A DNA stretch of 64,000 nt from an uncultured Bacilli bacterium (lineage in GTDB: Bacteria; Bacillota_I; Bacilli_A; RF39; UBA660): assembly GCA_910584165.1 (NCBI GenBank), contig CAJTZU010000001.1:558001-622000 (forward strand), given 5' to 3'. The notes under the pieces were generated by a model. It ran no database searches and was not told the origin of the DNA. It was given only the letters and a program-made list of their open reading frames with translations. Of this stretch, positions 1-6,718 are shown piece after piece. The first letter of the stretch is position 1, and each line of letters opens with the position of its first letter. The position numbers were made by a program, and so were the translations under genes.

Positions 1-555
1 ATTACCCTTCAGCCATCGGAATCTCTCTTCTATCATAACATCTATTAATAAATGGAAAACCTCATGAATCATAGAACCTTTCATTCTTAATGCATTATTA
101 ATTACCTCACTATCAGATACTCCCACCGCATTAGATTGTGGTGTAAACCCAATTACTCCAAGTTTTGAAATAGCAAAAGCTCCATCATCACCTTTGGGTC
201 TACCATTGTCGTCTACTTGAATATAACCTTCTGCCACTGCCTGACCTGGTAAGAAAATCTTTAAGTTTTTTCCATTCATAATATTTCCTAGTTTTTGTAT
301 AATTTCTTCATCTAACTGTCTTTGATAATCAGATATTAAAAGAGGAATAAACTTTCTAGCAAATTGCATTGCAATAGCAGTATAAAATTCCATATCAGTT
401 GCATACTTTTTTCTTTCTGCCGTTAAGTACTCTTTTTCTTTTGCAAGTAAATCTGCATAATGGCTATTAGGTACATATAACTCTTTATATCTAGGAATAT
501 TCAATTTTCTCTCCTCTTCTTTGGATAGAGAAATTCGTTTAATTAGTTCTTCCAT
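1..555 (-). CDS. putative zinc metalloprotease (HExxH), 3' end outside window
   Basis: The frame stays open from an ATG at 555 to the window edge, giving 185 residues of a longer protein. GGTGATACT just upstream is the extended Shine-Dalgarno form used by many genes here. The N-terminal half is charged and helical (MEELIKRISLSKEEE...). Near the edge the protein reads IHEVFHLLID, a textbook HExxH zinc-binding motif followed by hydrophobic residues. No signal peptide or membrane segment is visible, so I infer a cytosolic protein or one attached to a larger element. The third zinc ligand and the family are out of view. It lies downstream of tuf in the same direction but behind a strong terminator, so it is probably transcribed separately. 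Confidence 0.7.
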   Translation of the reverse strand, partial: MEELIKRISLSKEEERKLNIPRYKELYVPNSHYADLLAKEKEYLTAERKKYATDMEFYTAIAMQFARKFIPLLISDYQRQLDEEIIQKLGNIMNGKNLKIFLPGQAVAEGYIQVDDNGRPKGDDGAFAISKLGVIGFTPQSNAVGVSDSEVINNALRMKGSMIHEVFHLLIDVMIEERFRWLKGN

Positions 556-592
556 TAGTATCACCAGCTATCTCAATTTCATTTTATCATAT

Positions 593-622
593 AAAAAAGA
601 AAATCCGAAGATTTTCTTTTTT
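593..622 (-). terminator. intrinsic terminator of the str operon (after tuf)
   Basis: A perfect 13-bp A/T-rich stem (AAAAAAGAAAATC on the plus strand) closes on a CGAA loop. On the minus strand the downstream arm ends in a run of T. It begins 9 bases after the tuf stop codon and separates tuf from the metalloprotease-like gene. Confidence 0.85.
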
Positions 623-630
623 CATCATTA

Positions 631-1815
631 CTATTTAATAATTTCAGAAATGTTACCAGAACCAACTGTTCTACCACCTTCACGAATTGAGAACTTAGTT
701 CCATTTTCGATAGCGATTGGAGCAATTAATTCAACAGTCATTTCAACATTATCTCCAGGCATTACCATTTCAACACCTTCTGGTAATTCAATAACACCAG
801 TTACGTCTGTAGTTCTGAAATAGAATTGAGGACGGTAATTTGAGAAGAATGGTGTATGACGTCCACCCTCGTCTTTGCTTAAAACATAAACTTGTGCTTT
901 AAACTTAGTATGAGGTGTAACACTTCCTGGTTTAGCTAATACTTGACCACGCTCAACTTCTTCACGAGAAATACCACGTAATAATACACCAGCGTTATCT
1001 CCTGATTCAGCATAGTCTAATTGTTTACGGAACATTTCAATTCCTGTAACAACTGTCTTCTTAGTTTCCTTTAAACCAACGATTTCAACTTCATCATTAA
1101 GTTTTAATTGTCCACGCTCAACACGTCCTGTAACAACAGTTCCACGACCAGTGATTGTGAAAACGTCTTCGATTGGCATTAAGAATGGTTTGTCTGTATC
1201 TCTTGCTGGAGTTTCGATCCAAGTATCTACAGCATCCATTAAATCTAAGATTTTTTGTTCGTAAGCTGCATCTCCTTCAAGAGCTTTTAATGCAGATCCA
1301 CGAATAATTGGAGTGTTATCTCCATCGAATCCGTACTCACTTAATAATTCACGGATTTCCATTTCAACTAAATCTAATAATTCTTCATCATCAACCATAT
1401 CACATTTGTTCATGAATACAACCATACGAGGTACTCCAACTTGACGTGATAATAAGATGTGCTCACGAGTTTGAGCCATAGGTCCATCTGTAGCAGCAAT
1501 AACTAAGATAGCTCCATCCATTTGAGCAGCACCAGTAATCATGTTTTTAACATAGTCAGCATGTCCTGGGCAGTCAACGTGTGCATAGTGTCTCTTATCT
1601 GTTTGATATTCAACGTGTGCAGTATTAATAGTAATACCACGTTCTCTTTCTTCTGGTGCTTTATCGATATTTGCATAATCTACGAAGTCAGCATATCCTT
1701 TTTTTGATAATACATTGGTAATAGCAGCTGTTAAAGTTGTTTTACCATGGTCTACGTGTCCAATTGTACCAATGTTAACATGTGGTTTTGAACGATCATA
1801 TTTTGCTTTTGCCAT
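631..1815 (-). CDS. tuf: elongation factor Tu
   Basis: EF-Tu is the GTPase that delivers aminoacyl-tRNA to the ribosomal A site. The 394-residue protein has the usual length. The G motifs GHVDHGKTTL (G1), DCPGHADY (G3) and NKCDMVDD (G4) are visible in the first 140 residues, followed by the two beta-barrel domains (VFTITGRGTVVTGRVERG; the C-terminus ends IREGGRTVGSG...). The start is fixed by AAGGAGGA 7-8 bases upstream. It is the last gene of the str operon. A promoter in the fusA-tuf gap suggests extra, fusA-independent transcription, as expected for a very abundant protein. Confidence 0.99.
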   Translation of the reverse strand: MAKAKYDRSKPHVNIGTIGHVDHGKTTLTAAITNVLSKKGYADFVDYANIDKAPEERERGITINTAHVEYQTDKRHYAHVDCPGHADYVKNMITGAAQMDGAILVIAATDGPMAQTREHILLSRQVGVPRMVVFMNKCDMVDDEELLDLVEMEIRELLSEYGFDGDNTPIIRGSALKALEGDAAYEQKILDLMDAVDTWIETPARDTDKPFLMPIEDVFTITGRGTVVTGRVERGQLKLNDEVEIVGLKETKKTVVTGIEMFRKQLDYAESGDNAGVLLRGISREEVERGQVLAKPGSVTPHTKFKAQVYVLSKDEGGRHTPFFSNYRPQFYFRTTDVTGVIELPEGVEMVMPGDNVEMTVELIAPIAIENGTKFSIREGGRTVGSGNISEIIK

Positions 1816-1847
1816 ATTTATTTCCTCCTTAATTTACATACAATATA

Positions 1848-1876
1848 ATTATATCTAATTACTTTTAAAATAGCAA
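1848..1876 (-). promoter_or_regulatory. internal sigma-A-type promoter for tuf
   Basis: On the minus strand TTGCTA (1871-1876) is separated by 17 bases from a perfect TATAAT (1848-1853). It lies in the 94-base fusA-tuf gap about 33 bases before the tuf start. Confidence 0.6.
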
Positions 1877-1896
1877 TAGTTTTTTTAATTTTATGG

Positions 1897-1918
1897 GGAA
1901 ACTAGATTCCTAGTTTCC
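1897..1918 (-). terminator. hairpin at the end of fusA (partial terminator or RNA processing site)
   Basis: GGAAACTAG pairs with CTAGTTTCC across a 4-base loop, and the fusA stop codon lies inside the stem. There is no immediate U-run (CCATAAAATTAAAAAAAC follows), so it may only attenuate or protect the 3' end rather than fully terminate. Confidence 0.4.
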
Positions 1919-3982
1919 ACCATTTTTCTTAATAATTTCATCAGCTATGTTCTTTGGAACTTCTTCATAATGGTCAAATACCATTGTGAAGTTTCCACGT
2001 CCTTGTGTATTAGAACGTAAGCTTGTTGCATATCCAAACATTTCTGAAAGTGGTACCATTGCATCAATAGCAAGGGCATTTCCACGAGATTCTTGTCCCA
2101 TTGGACGTCCACGACGAGAAGTAATATCTCCCATTACGTTTCCTAAATATTCATCTGGAACAATTACTTGAACTTTCATGATTGGCTCTAACAATACTGG
2201 TTTACATTTATTCTTTGCTTCTTTAAGTGCTAGAGAAGCAGCAACTTTAAATGCCATTTCAGATGAGTCTACATCATGGTAAGAACCATCAAATAATGTA
2301 GCTTTAACATCTACCATTGGGTATCCAGCAAGTACACCAGTTTTTAAGGCATCTTGTAATCCCTTATCTGTTACTGGGATGTATTCACGAGGAACGACAC
2401 CACCTACAACAGCATCAACGAATTCATATCCTTTATCTGGATTTGGCTCAAATTTAATCCATACATGTCCATATTGTCCACGTCCACCTGATTGCTTAAT
2501 GTATTTACCTTCACATTCAGCAGTTTGAGTGATTGTTTCACGATAAGAAACTTGTGGTTGACCAATATTAGCTTCTACATTAAATTCTCTTTTCATTCTA
2601 TCTACGATGATATCTAAGTGTAACTCACCCATACCAGCGATAATAGTTTGTCCAGTTTCATGGTTAGTAGATGCTCTAAATGTTGGATCTTCTTCTGATA
2701 ATTTTTGAAGTGCTAAAGCCATCTTATCTTGGTCAGCCTTTGATTTTGGTTCAACAGCTAACTCGATAACTGGTTCTGGGAATTCCATAGATTCCAAAAT
2801 ACAAGCACTCTTTTCTTCACATAGAGTATCTCCTGTAGTAGTATTTTTTAAACCTACTGCAGCAGCGATATCTCCTGTCCATACTTCAGCAATTTCTGAA
2901 CGGTTATTAGCGTGCATCAATAAGATACGACCAATTCTTTCTTTTGAATTCTTAGTAGCATTTAATACGTAAGAACCACTACTTAAATGTCCAGAGTAAA
3001 CTCTGAAGAAAGTTAAACGTCCAACAAATGGATCTGTCATGATTTTGAATGCTAAGGCACTAAATGGTTCACTATCTTTTGGATGTCTTTCAATTTCATT
3101 TCCATTTAAGTCTACACCTTTAATAGATTCAATATCAATTGGGCTTGGTAGGTAATCAACAACAGCATCAAGCGCTAACTTAACACCTGTGTTACCTAAT
3201 GCAGTACCACATAATACTGGGAAGAATTCAACAGCAAGTGTACCTTTACGAATTGCACGTTTGATTAAATCTACACTTACTTCTTCTCCTTCTAAGTATT
3301 TCTCCATTAATTCATCATCGAACTCAGCAACAGCTTCAATTAATTCTGTTCTCTTAGTTTCAACGATATCTTTTAAGTCATCTGGAATATCAATAACAGT
3401 TGGTTCCTCTGCTTGTTGTCCATCATAATGGTAAGCAGTACGAGTAACTAAGTCAATAATTCCATTAAATTCACTTTCCGCACCAATTGGCCATTGGATA
3501 GGTTTTGCATTAACACCTAAACGGCTATCAATTGTTGATAAACTGTATTCAAAGTTTGCCCCCATTTTATCCATCTTGTTACAGAAGAACATTCTTGGAA
3601 CTTTAAATTCAGTAGCTTGACGCCAAACAGTTTCTGTTTGTGGTTCTACACCTGCTTGAGAGTCAAGTAGAGCGATTGCTCCATCTAATACACGAAGTGA
3701 TCTTGATACTTCAACAGTAAAGTCTACGTGACCTGGAGTATCGATAATGTTTAAACGATGTCCAGCCCAGTAAGCAGTAGTTGCTGCTGAAGTAATGGTA
3801 ATACCACGTTCTTGTTCTTGCTCCATCCAGTCCATTTGAGAAGCACCATCATGAGTTTCTCCAATTTTATGGATTTTACCAGTATGGAATAACACACGTT
3901 CAGTGAAAGTTGTCTTTCCTGCATCGATATGAGCCATGATACCAAGGTTACGGGTATTTTCTAAACTATATTCACGAGCCAT
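1910..3982 (-). CDS. fusA: elongation factor G
   Basis: EF-G is the GTPase that drives ribosomal translocation. At 690 residues it has normal length. G1 is AHIDAGKTT, G2 includes RGITI, G3 is DTPGHVDF and G4 is NKMDK, followed by EF-G domains II-V (ETITQTAECEGKY... HDVDSSEMAFK...). AGAAAGGAAAT precedes the ATG. It lies 29 bases after rpsG in the conserved rpsL-rpsG-fusA-tuf order. No duplication or truncation is seen. Confidence 0.99.
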   Translation of the reverse strand: MAREYSLENTRNLGIMAHIDAGKTTFTERVLFHTGKIHKIGETHDGASQMDWMEQEQERGITITSAATTAYWAGHRLNIIDTPGHVDFTVEVSRSLRVLDGAIALLDSQAGVEPQTETVWRQATEFKVPRMFFCNKMDKMGANFEYSLSTIDSRLGVNAKPIQWPIGAESEFNGIIDLVTRTAYHYDGQQAEEPTVIDIPDDLKDIVETKRTELIEAVAEFDDELMEKYLEGEEVSVDLIKRAIRKGTLAVEFFPVLCGTALGNTGVKLALDAVVDYLPSPIDIESIKGVDLNGNEIERHPKDSEPFSALAFKIMTDPFVGRLTFFRVYSGHLSSGSYVLNATKNSKERIGRILLMHANNRSEIAEVWTGDIAAAVGLKNTTTGDTLCEEKSACILESMEFPEPVIELAVEPKSKADQDKMALALQKLSEEDPTFRASTNHETGQTIIAGMGELHLDIIVDRMKREFNVEANIGQPQVSYRETITQTAECEGKYIKQSGGRGQYGHVWIKFEPNPDKGYEFVDAVVGGVVPREYIPVTDKGLQDALKTGVLAGYPMVDVKATLFDGSYHDVDSSEMAFKVAASLALKEAKNKCKPVLLEPIMKVQVIVPDEYLGNVMGDITSRRGRPMGQESRGNALAIDAMVPLSEMFGYATSLRSNTQGRGNFTMVFDHYEEVPKNIADEIIKKNGGN

Positions 3983-4011
3983 ACTTTATTTCCTTTCTTA
4001 TTATATATGAA

Positions 4012-4479
4012 TTACCAACGATAATGAGCAAATGCCTTATTAGCTTCTGCCATTCTATGAGTATCTTCACGTTTTTTAACAGCTGCTCCTACTCCATTAG
4101 AAGCATCAATAATTTCATTAGCAAGATTTTCAGCCATTGAATGACCTCCACGTAATCTTGCATATTGAGTTAACCAACGAAGCGCTAAAGCTTGACTACG
4201 GTCAGCTTTTACTTCAATTGGAACTTGGTAGTTAGCACCACCAACACGTCTAGATTTAACTTCTAGAGCTGGTTTAATGTTTTCCATAGCTTTTTCAAAA
4301 ACTTCCATTGGATCTTGGCTAGTTTTTTCTTTTACTGTTTCAAAAGCTTCATATAAGATTTTTTGTGCTACACCCTTTTTTCCATCATACATTAAACTAT
4401 TTACTAATTTAGTAACTAATTTTGAATTGTATATTGGATCTGGTAACACGTCTCTTTTAACAGCACGTCTTTTACGCAT
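4012..4479 (-). CDS. rpsG: 30S ribosomal protein S7
   Basis: S7 is the primary 16S rRNA-binding protein of the 30S head. The 155-residue protein starts MRKRRAVKRD and contains the conserved VGGANYQVP loop and the ALRWL...R...M segment; it ends AFAHYRW, as S7 proteins do. AAAGGAGGAAAA precedes the ATG. It sits 30 bases after rpsL. In other bacteria S7 represses its own operon by binding the rpsL-rpsG region; whether that applies here cannot be told from this gap. Confidence 0.99.
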   Translation of the reverse strand: MRKRRAVKRDVLPDPIYNSKLVTKLVNSLMYDGKKGVAQKILYEAFETVKEKTSQDPMEVFEKAMENIKPALEVKSRRVGGANYQVPIEVKADRSQALALRWLTQYARLRGGHSMAENLANEIIDASNGVGAAVKKREDTHRMAEANKAFAHYRW

Positions 4480-4509
4480 AATCTTTTCCTCCTTTACTTA
4501 ATGTTTTCA

Positions 4510-4929
4510 TTATTTACTTGCTTTTGGTTTTTTAGCGCCGTATTTAGAACGTCCTTGACGACGGTTCTCAACACCAGCTGTATCTAAAGTACCACGAATG
4601 ATGTGATAACGTACACCGATAAGGTCCTTAACACGTCCACCACGAATCATAACTACACTGTGCTCTTGTAAGTTATGTCCTTCACCAGGAATATAAGCAG
4701 TTACTTCCATTCCATTACTTAGTCTAACACGCGCATACTTACGTAACGCTGAGTTTGGCTTCTTTGGTGTCATAGTACCAACACGAGTACATACACCACG
4801 TTTTTGTGGAGAGCATTGATTTGTTTGTTTCTTATCTTTGCTGTTAAATCCAATATTTAAAACTGGTGATTTACTCTTTCTTGTTTTCTTAGTTCTGTTT
4901 TTTCTAACTAATTGATTTATAGTTGGCAT
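4510..4929 (-). CDS. rpsL: 30S ribosomal protein S12
   Basis: S12 lies at the decoding centre and is the classical streptomycin-resistance locus. The 139-residue protein starts MPTINQLVRK and carries TPKKPNSALRKYARVRLSNG and GVRYHIIRGTLDTAGV, including the lysines tied to streptomycin response, which are of wild-type form. GAAAGGAGATATTT precedes the ATG. It is the first gene of the str operon, about 90 bases after a consensus promoter. Confidence 0.99.
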   Translation of the reverse strand: MPTINQLVRKNRTKKTRKSKSPVLNIGFNSKDKKQTNQCSPQKRGVCTRVGTMTPKKPNSALRKYARVRLSNGMEVTAYIPGEGHNLQEHSVVMIRGGRVKDLIGVRYHIIRGTLDTAGVENRRQGRSKYGAKKPKASK

Positions 4930-4983
4930 AAATATCTCCTTTCTTTACACACTTCCAGGTGTTTCATTTTTACCCTAATTAAA

Positions 4984-5001
4984 GATTTGCCGAAGCAAAT
5001 C
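4984..5001 (-). promoter_or_regulatory. leader hairpin of the str operon
   Basis: In the transcript, GAUUUGC and GCAAAUC pair over a stable UUCG tetraloop, flanked by pairable AATTA/TAATT stretches. No U-run follows directly, so it is a leader structure rather than a plain terminator. A second, smaller hairpin (ACAC/GTGT, 4949-4962) lies just before the rpsL ribosome-binding site. Confidence 0.5.
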
Positions 5002-5020
5002 CCAATTAAAATGCATTAAT

Positions 5021-5049
5021 AATATAACACGATAGATACTATTTGTCAA
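5021..5049 (-). promoter_or_regulatory. str operon promoter
   Basis: On the minus strand a perfect TTGACA (5044-5049) is followed after 17 bases by TATATT (5021-5026). It is the best promoter match in the first 5 kb and lies about 90 bases before rpsL. Confidence 0.85.
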
Positions 5050-5092
5050 TCATTTTTTATATTATTAATAAAAAATTCTATCATAAATAAAA

Positions 5093-5248
5093 TTACCTTA
5101 TTTGTTTACTTTCTTCATCTTCTACAACTTCTCTATTTGAAAAATTTGGATTACATAAATCTGGATTTTCCATTTGAGATTCTTCTAATATTTCTTTTAT
5201 CCGTTCTGGGGTTTCATATACTTTTTTTACACAATTAAAAAAGAACAT
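5093..5248 (-). CDS. small ORF of 51 residues, unknown
   Basis: An ATG at 5248 opens a 51-codon frame (MFFFNCVKKVYETPERIKEI...) ending in a very acidic tail (EVVEDEESKQIR). Composition looks protein-like and the upstream GGAAAGG could serve as a ribosome-binding site. However, the start codon sits inside a hairpin followed by T6 that looks like a terminator for the gene before, so it would need its own promoter or readthrough. I recognise no family; it could be a chance ORF. Confidence 0.35.
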   Translation of the reverse strand: MFFFNCVKKVYETPERIKEILEESQMENPDLCNPNFSNREVVEDEESKQIR

Positions 5249-5260
5249 TCATATGTTCCT
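5237..5260 (-). terminator. weak terminator after the small membrane ORF
   Basis: On the minus strand GAACAT and ATGTTC pair over an ATGA loop and are followed by six T. The stem is short and AT-rich, so efficiency is uncertain. Confidence 0.45.
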
Positions 5261-5282
5261 TTCCTTAGGGGTTAAAAGGTCA

Positions 5283-5417
5283 TCAAAAACCAGACTCTTG
5301 TTTATCAAAACCAAAAGCGAATTGATACTTATTCTTAAAATCATTAATCATAAACAGAGTTACAATAAAAATAATTAATAAGATAACAAAATATCTAGTC
5401 ATTGATTGCCATTTCAT
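5283..5417 (-). CDS. small single-pass membrane protein (44 residues), unknown
   Basis: ATG at 5417 is preceded by AGGAGTGGTTTTT; the AGGAGT overlaps the stop codon of the NrtR-like gene, so translation is likely coupled. The product starts MKWQSMTRYF, has one strongly hydrophobic helix (about residues 9-24, VILLIIFIVTLF) and a short polar tail ending QESGF. Standard gene callers would miss it because of length. Function unknown; its position makes it a candidate partner of the preceding regulator. Confidence 0.65.
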   Translation of the reverse strand: MKWQSMTRYFVILLIIFIVTLFMINDFKNKYQFAFGFDKQESGF

Positions 5418-5428
5418 AAAAACCACTC

Positions 5429-6070
5429 CTAAAATAGCATAATATCCTCAATGTCTTCCCTAAAACGATATAAAGTAGCAGGTCTACCATTCATACCAGT
5501 TACTTTGTCTCCAGTCTCTTCTATTAAATCTGCCTTCACAAATTTCTTACGGAAATTTCTACGGTCTAATTCTACTCCTAAGATTTGTTCATAAATTTTT
5601 TGAATTTCAGGTAAAGTAAAATCACTAGGAAAAAGCTTTTTAAGCGCTAAACTATGATTAATTTTGTTTTTTAATTCCTCAACTGTGGCTTTAATAATTT
5701 GTTGATGGTCATATCCAATCTTTGGCAGATTATCTATATCAAACCATTGCATTCCTTCATCTGTTTCCACACCACTTAATTCAATAGTAGTAGAATCTAC
5801 AATACTAAAGAAAGCAATTCCAACAATTCTTTTAGAAGGATTTCTATCTAACTCACTAAAAGCTCCTACTTGATCATACTCCAAGTTTGATAATCCTACT
5901 TTTGTAGTAATACAATCCTCTACCACTTCTTCCAAAGTATTTTCTTTTCCTAATAAATCACTAGGCAAAATCCAGTATCCTTTATAAGGATCTTTTTTCT
6001 TTCTAAATAACAAAATCTTAAACTTTCCATCTATTATAGTAAATATGCTTACTAAGGCTTCAATATTCAT
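5429..6070 (-). CDS. NrtR-like regulator: degenerate Nudix domain plus winged helix
   Basis: Residues 1-140 form a Nudix fold (PYKGYWILPSDLLGKENTLEE...). The catalytic box GxxxxxExxxxxxxREUxEExG is degenerate: G and the first E remain, but RE is replaced by TT and the EE pair is lost, so hydrolysis is unlikely. The C-terminal part (FTLPEIQKIYEQILGVELDRRNFRKK) is the winged helix of the NrtR/YfhC family, where the Nudix part senses an ADP-ribose-type ligand. NrtR proteins control NAD metabolism, but no such genes are beside it. I start at ATG 6070 (GAGAGAAGAGG upstream), not the first in-frame codon at 6088. Confidence 0.85.
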   Translation of the reverse strand: MNIEALVSIFTIIDGKFKILLFRKKKDPYKGYWILPSDLLGKENTLEEVVEDCITTKVGLSNLEYDQVGAFSELDRNPSKRIVGIAFFSIVDSTTIELSGVETDEGMQWFDIDNLPKIGYDHQQIIKATVEELKNKINHSLALKKLFPSDFTLPEIQKIYEQILGVELDRRNFRKKFVKADLIEETGDKVTGMNGRPATLYRFREDIEDIMLF

Positions 6071-6149
6071 AATAACCTCTTCTCTCACAATACTACCATA
6101 TTATATAGAAAAGAAATTAGATTGTCAATAAGAGTACAAAATACTCAAA

Positions 6150-6644
6150 CTAGGGATGCATTTTTTTCTTCACATAAAGTAATAATTTATCGTAGTCATC
6201 TTTCAATGTTTCTCTACGAAAACACAAACCGATTTTATCTTTTTTTGTCTTTAAAATAAAATAGTTTCTCCTTACTTTAAAGGATGTAATTTCTTTCCAA
6301 TGATAAGAAATTTTTTCACTACCTACTTTTGAAATTATTTCTTTATCATTTGCTTCTATTAAATATTTTCCATAAGCATTTTTTGTATTTTTATCATTTT
6401 TTCGTACTTTCAAAAATATATAAAGTTTCGTAAACGCAAATAACAAAAGAAGTAAAACAACAAAATAAATAGTAAAACCTAACCACAATATACTTTTATC
6501 TGTATTAATATCTTGAAACGCATATTTCATAAAAGAAAAGAAAAAGTAAATTCCTAATATTAGGAAAATAACATTAGCAAATCTTCTTTTTTTGCGTAAA
6601 TAAGATTTTAAATCTTCTCTTGTCCAAGTACATTCTAGTTTCAT
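6150..6644 (-). CDS. membrane protein with YcxB-like C-terminal domain
   Basis: The 164-residue protein has a basic N-terminus (ECTWTREDLKSYLRKKRR), two membrane helices (about 25-42 and 55-80) and a cytosolic beta-rich domain (SEKISYHWKEITSFKVRRNYFILKT...) that matches the YcxB-like pattern, a PH-like fold found in many small Firmicutes membrane proteins. GAGGATGGTAAC before ATG 6644 decides the start; 16 upstream codons are in frame but lack a good site. Function is unknown. It stands alone between uvrA and the NrtR-like gene. Confidence 0.7.
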   Translation of the reverse strand: MKLECTWTREDLKSYLRKKRRFANVIFLILGIYFFFSFMKYAFQDINTDKSILWLGFTIYFVVLLLLLFAFTKLYIFLKVRKNDKNTKNAYGKYLIEANDKEIISKVGSEKISYHWKEITSFKVRRNYFILKTKKDKIGLCFRRETLKDDYDKLLLYVKKKMHP

Positions 6645-6693
6645 GTTACCATCCTCTATTTTGATTTTATCTATTATTTTCAGATTTGTCAAT

Positions 6694-6718
6694 AAAAAGA
6701 AGTGAAAATCACTTCTTT
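6694..6718 (-). terminator. uvrA terminator
   Basis: A 10-bp stem AAAGAAGTGA/TCACTTCTTT with a 3-base loop is followed by T-rich sequence on the minus strand. The uvrA stop codon lies within the stem. Confidence 0.8.

Noticed and set aside
521..823. Plus-strand ORF of 100 codons over the end of tuf
   Set aside because: Shadow of tuf: it runs antisense through conserved EF-Tu codons and across the terminator, with no own ribosome-binding site.
3189..3428. Plus-strand ORF within fusA
   Set aside because: Antisense shadow of EF-G; low-complexity Ser/Thr composition, no start signal.
4940..4978. Leader peptide overlapping the rpsL start (ATG AAA CAC CTG...)
   Set aside because: Sixteen codons in another frame without regulatory codon bias; probably chance.
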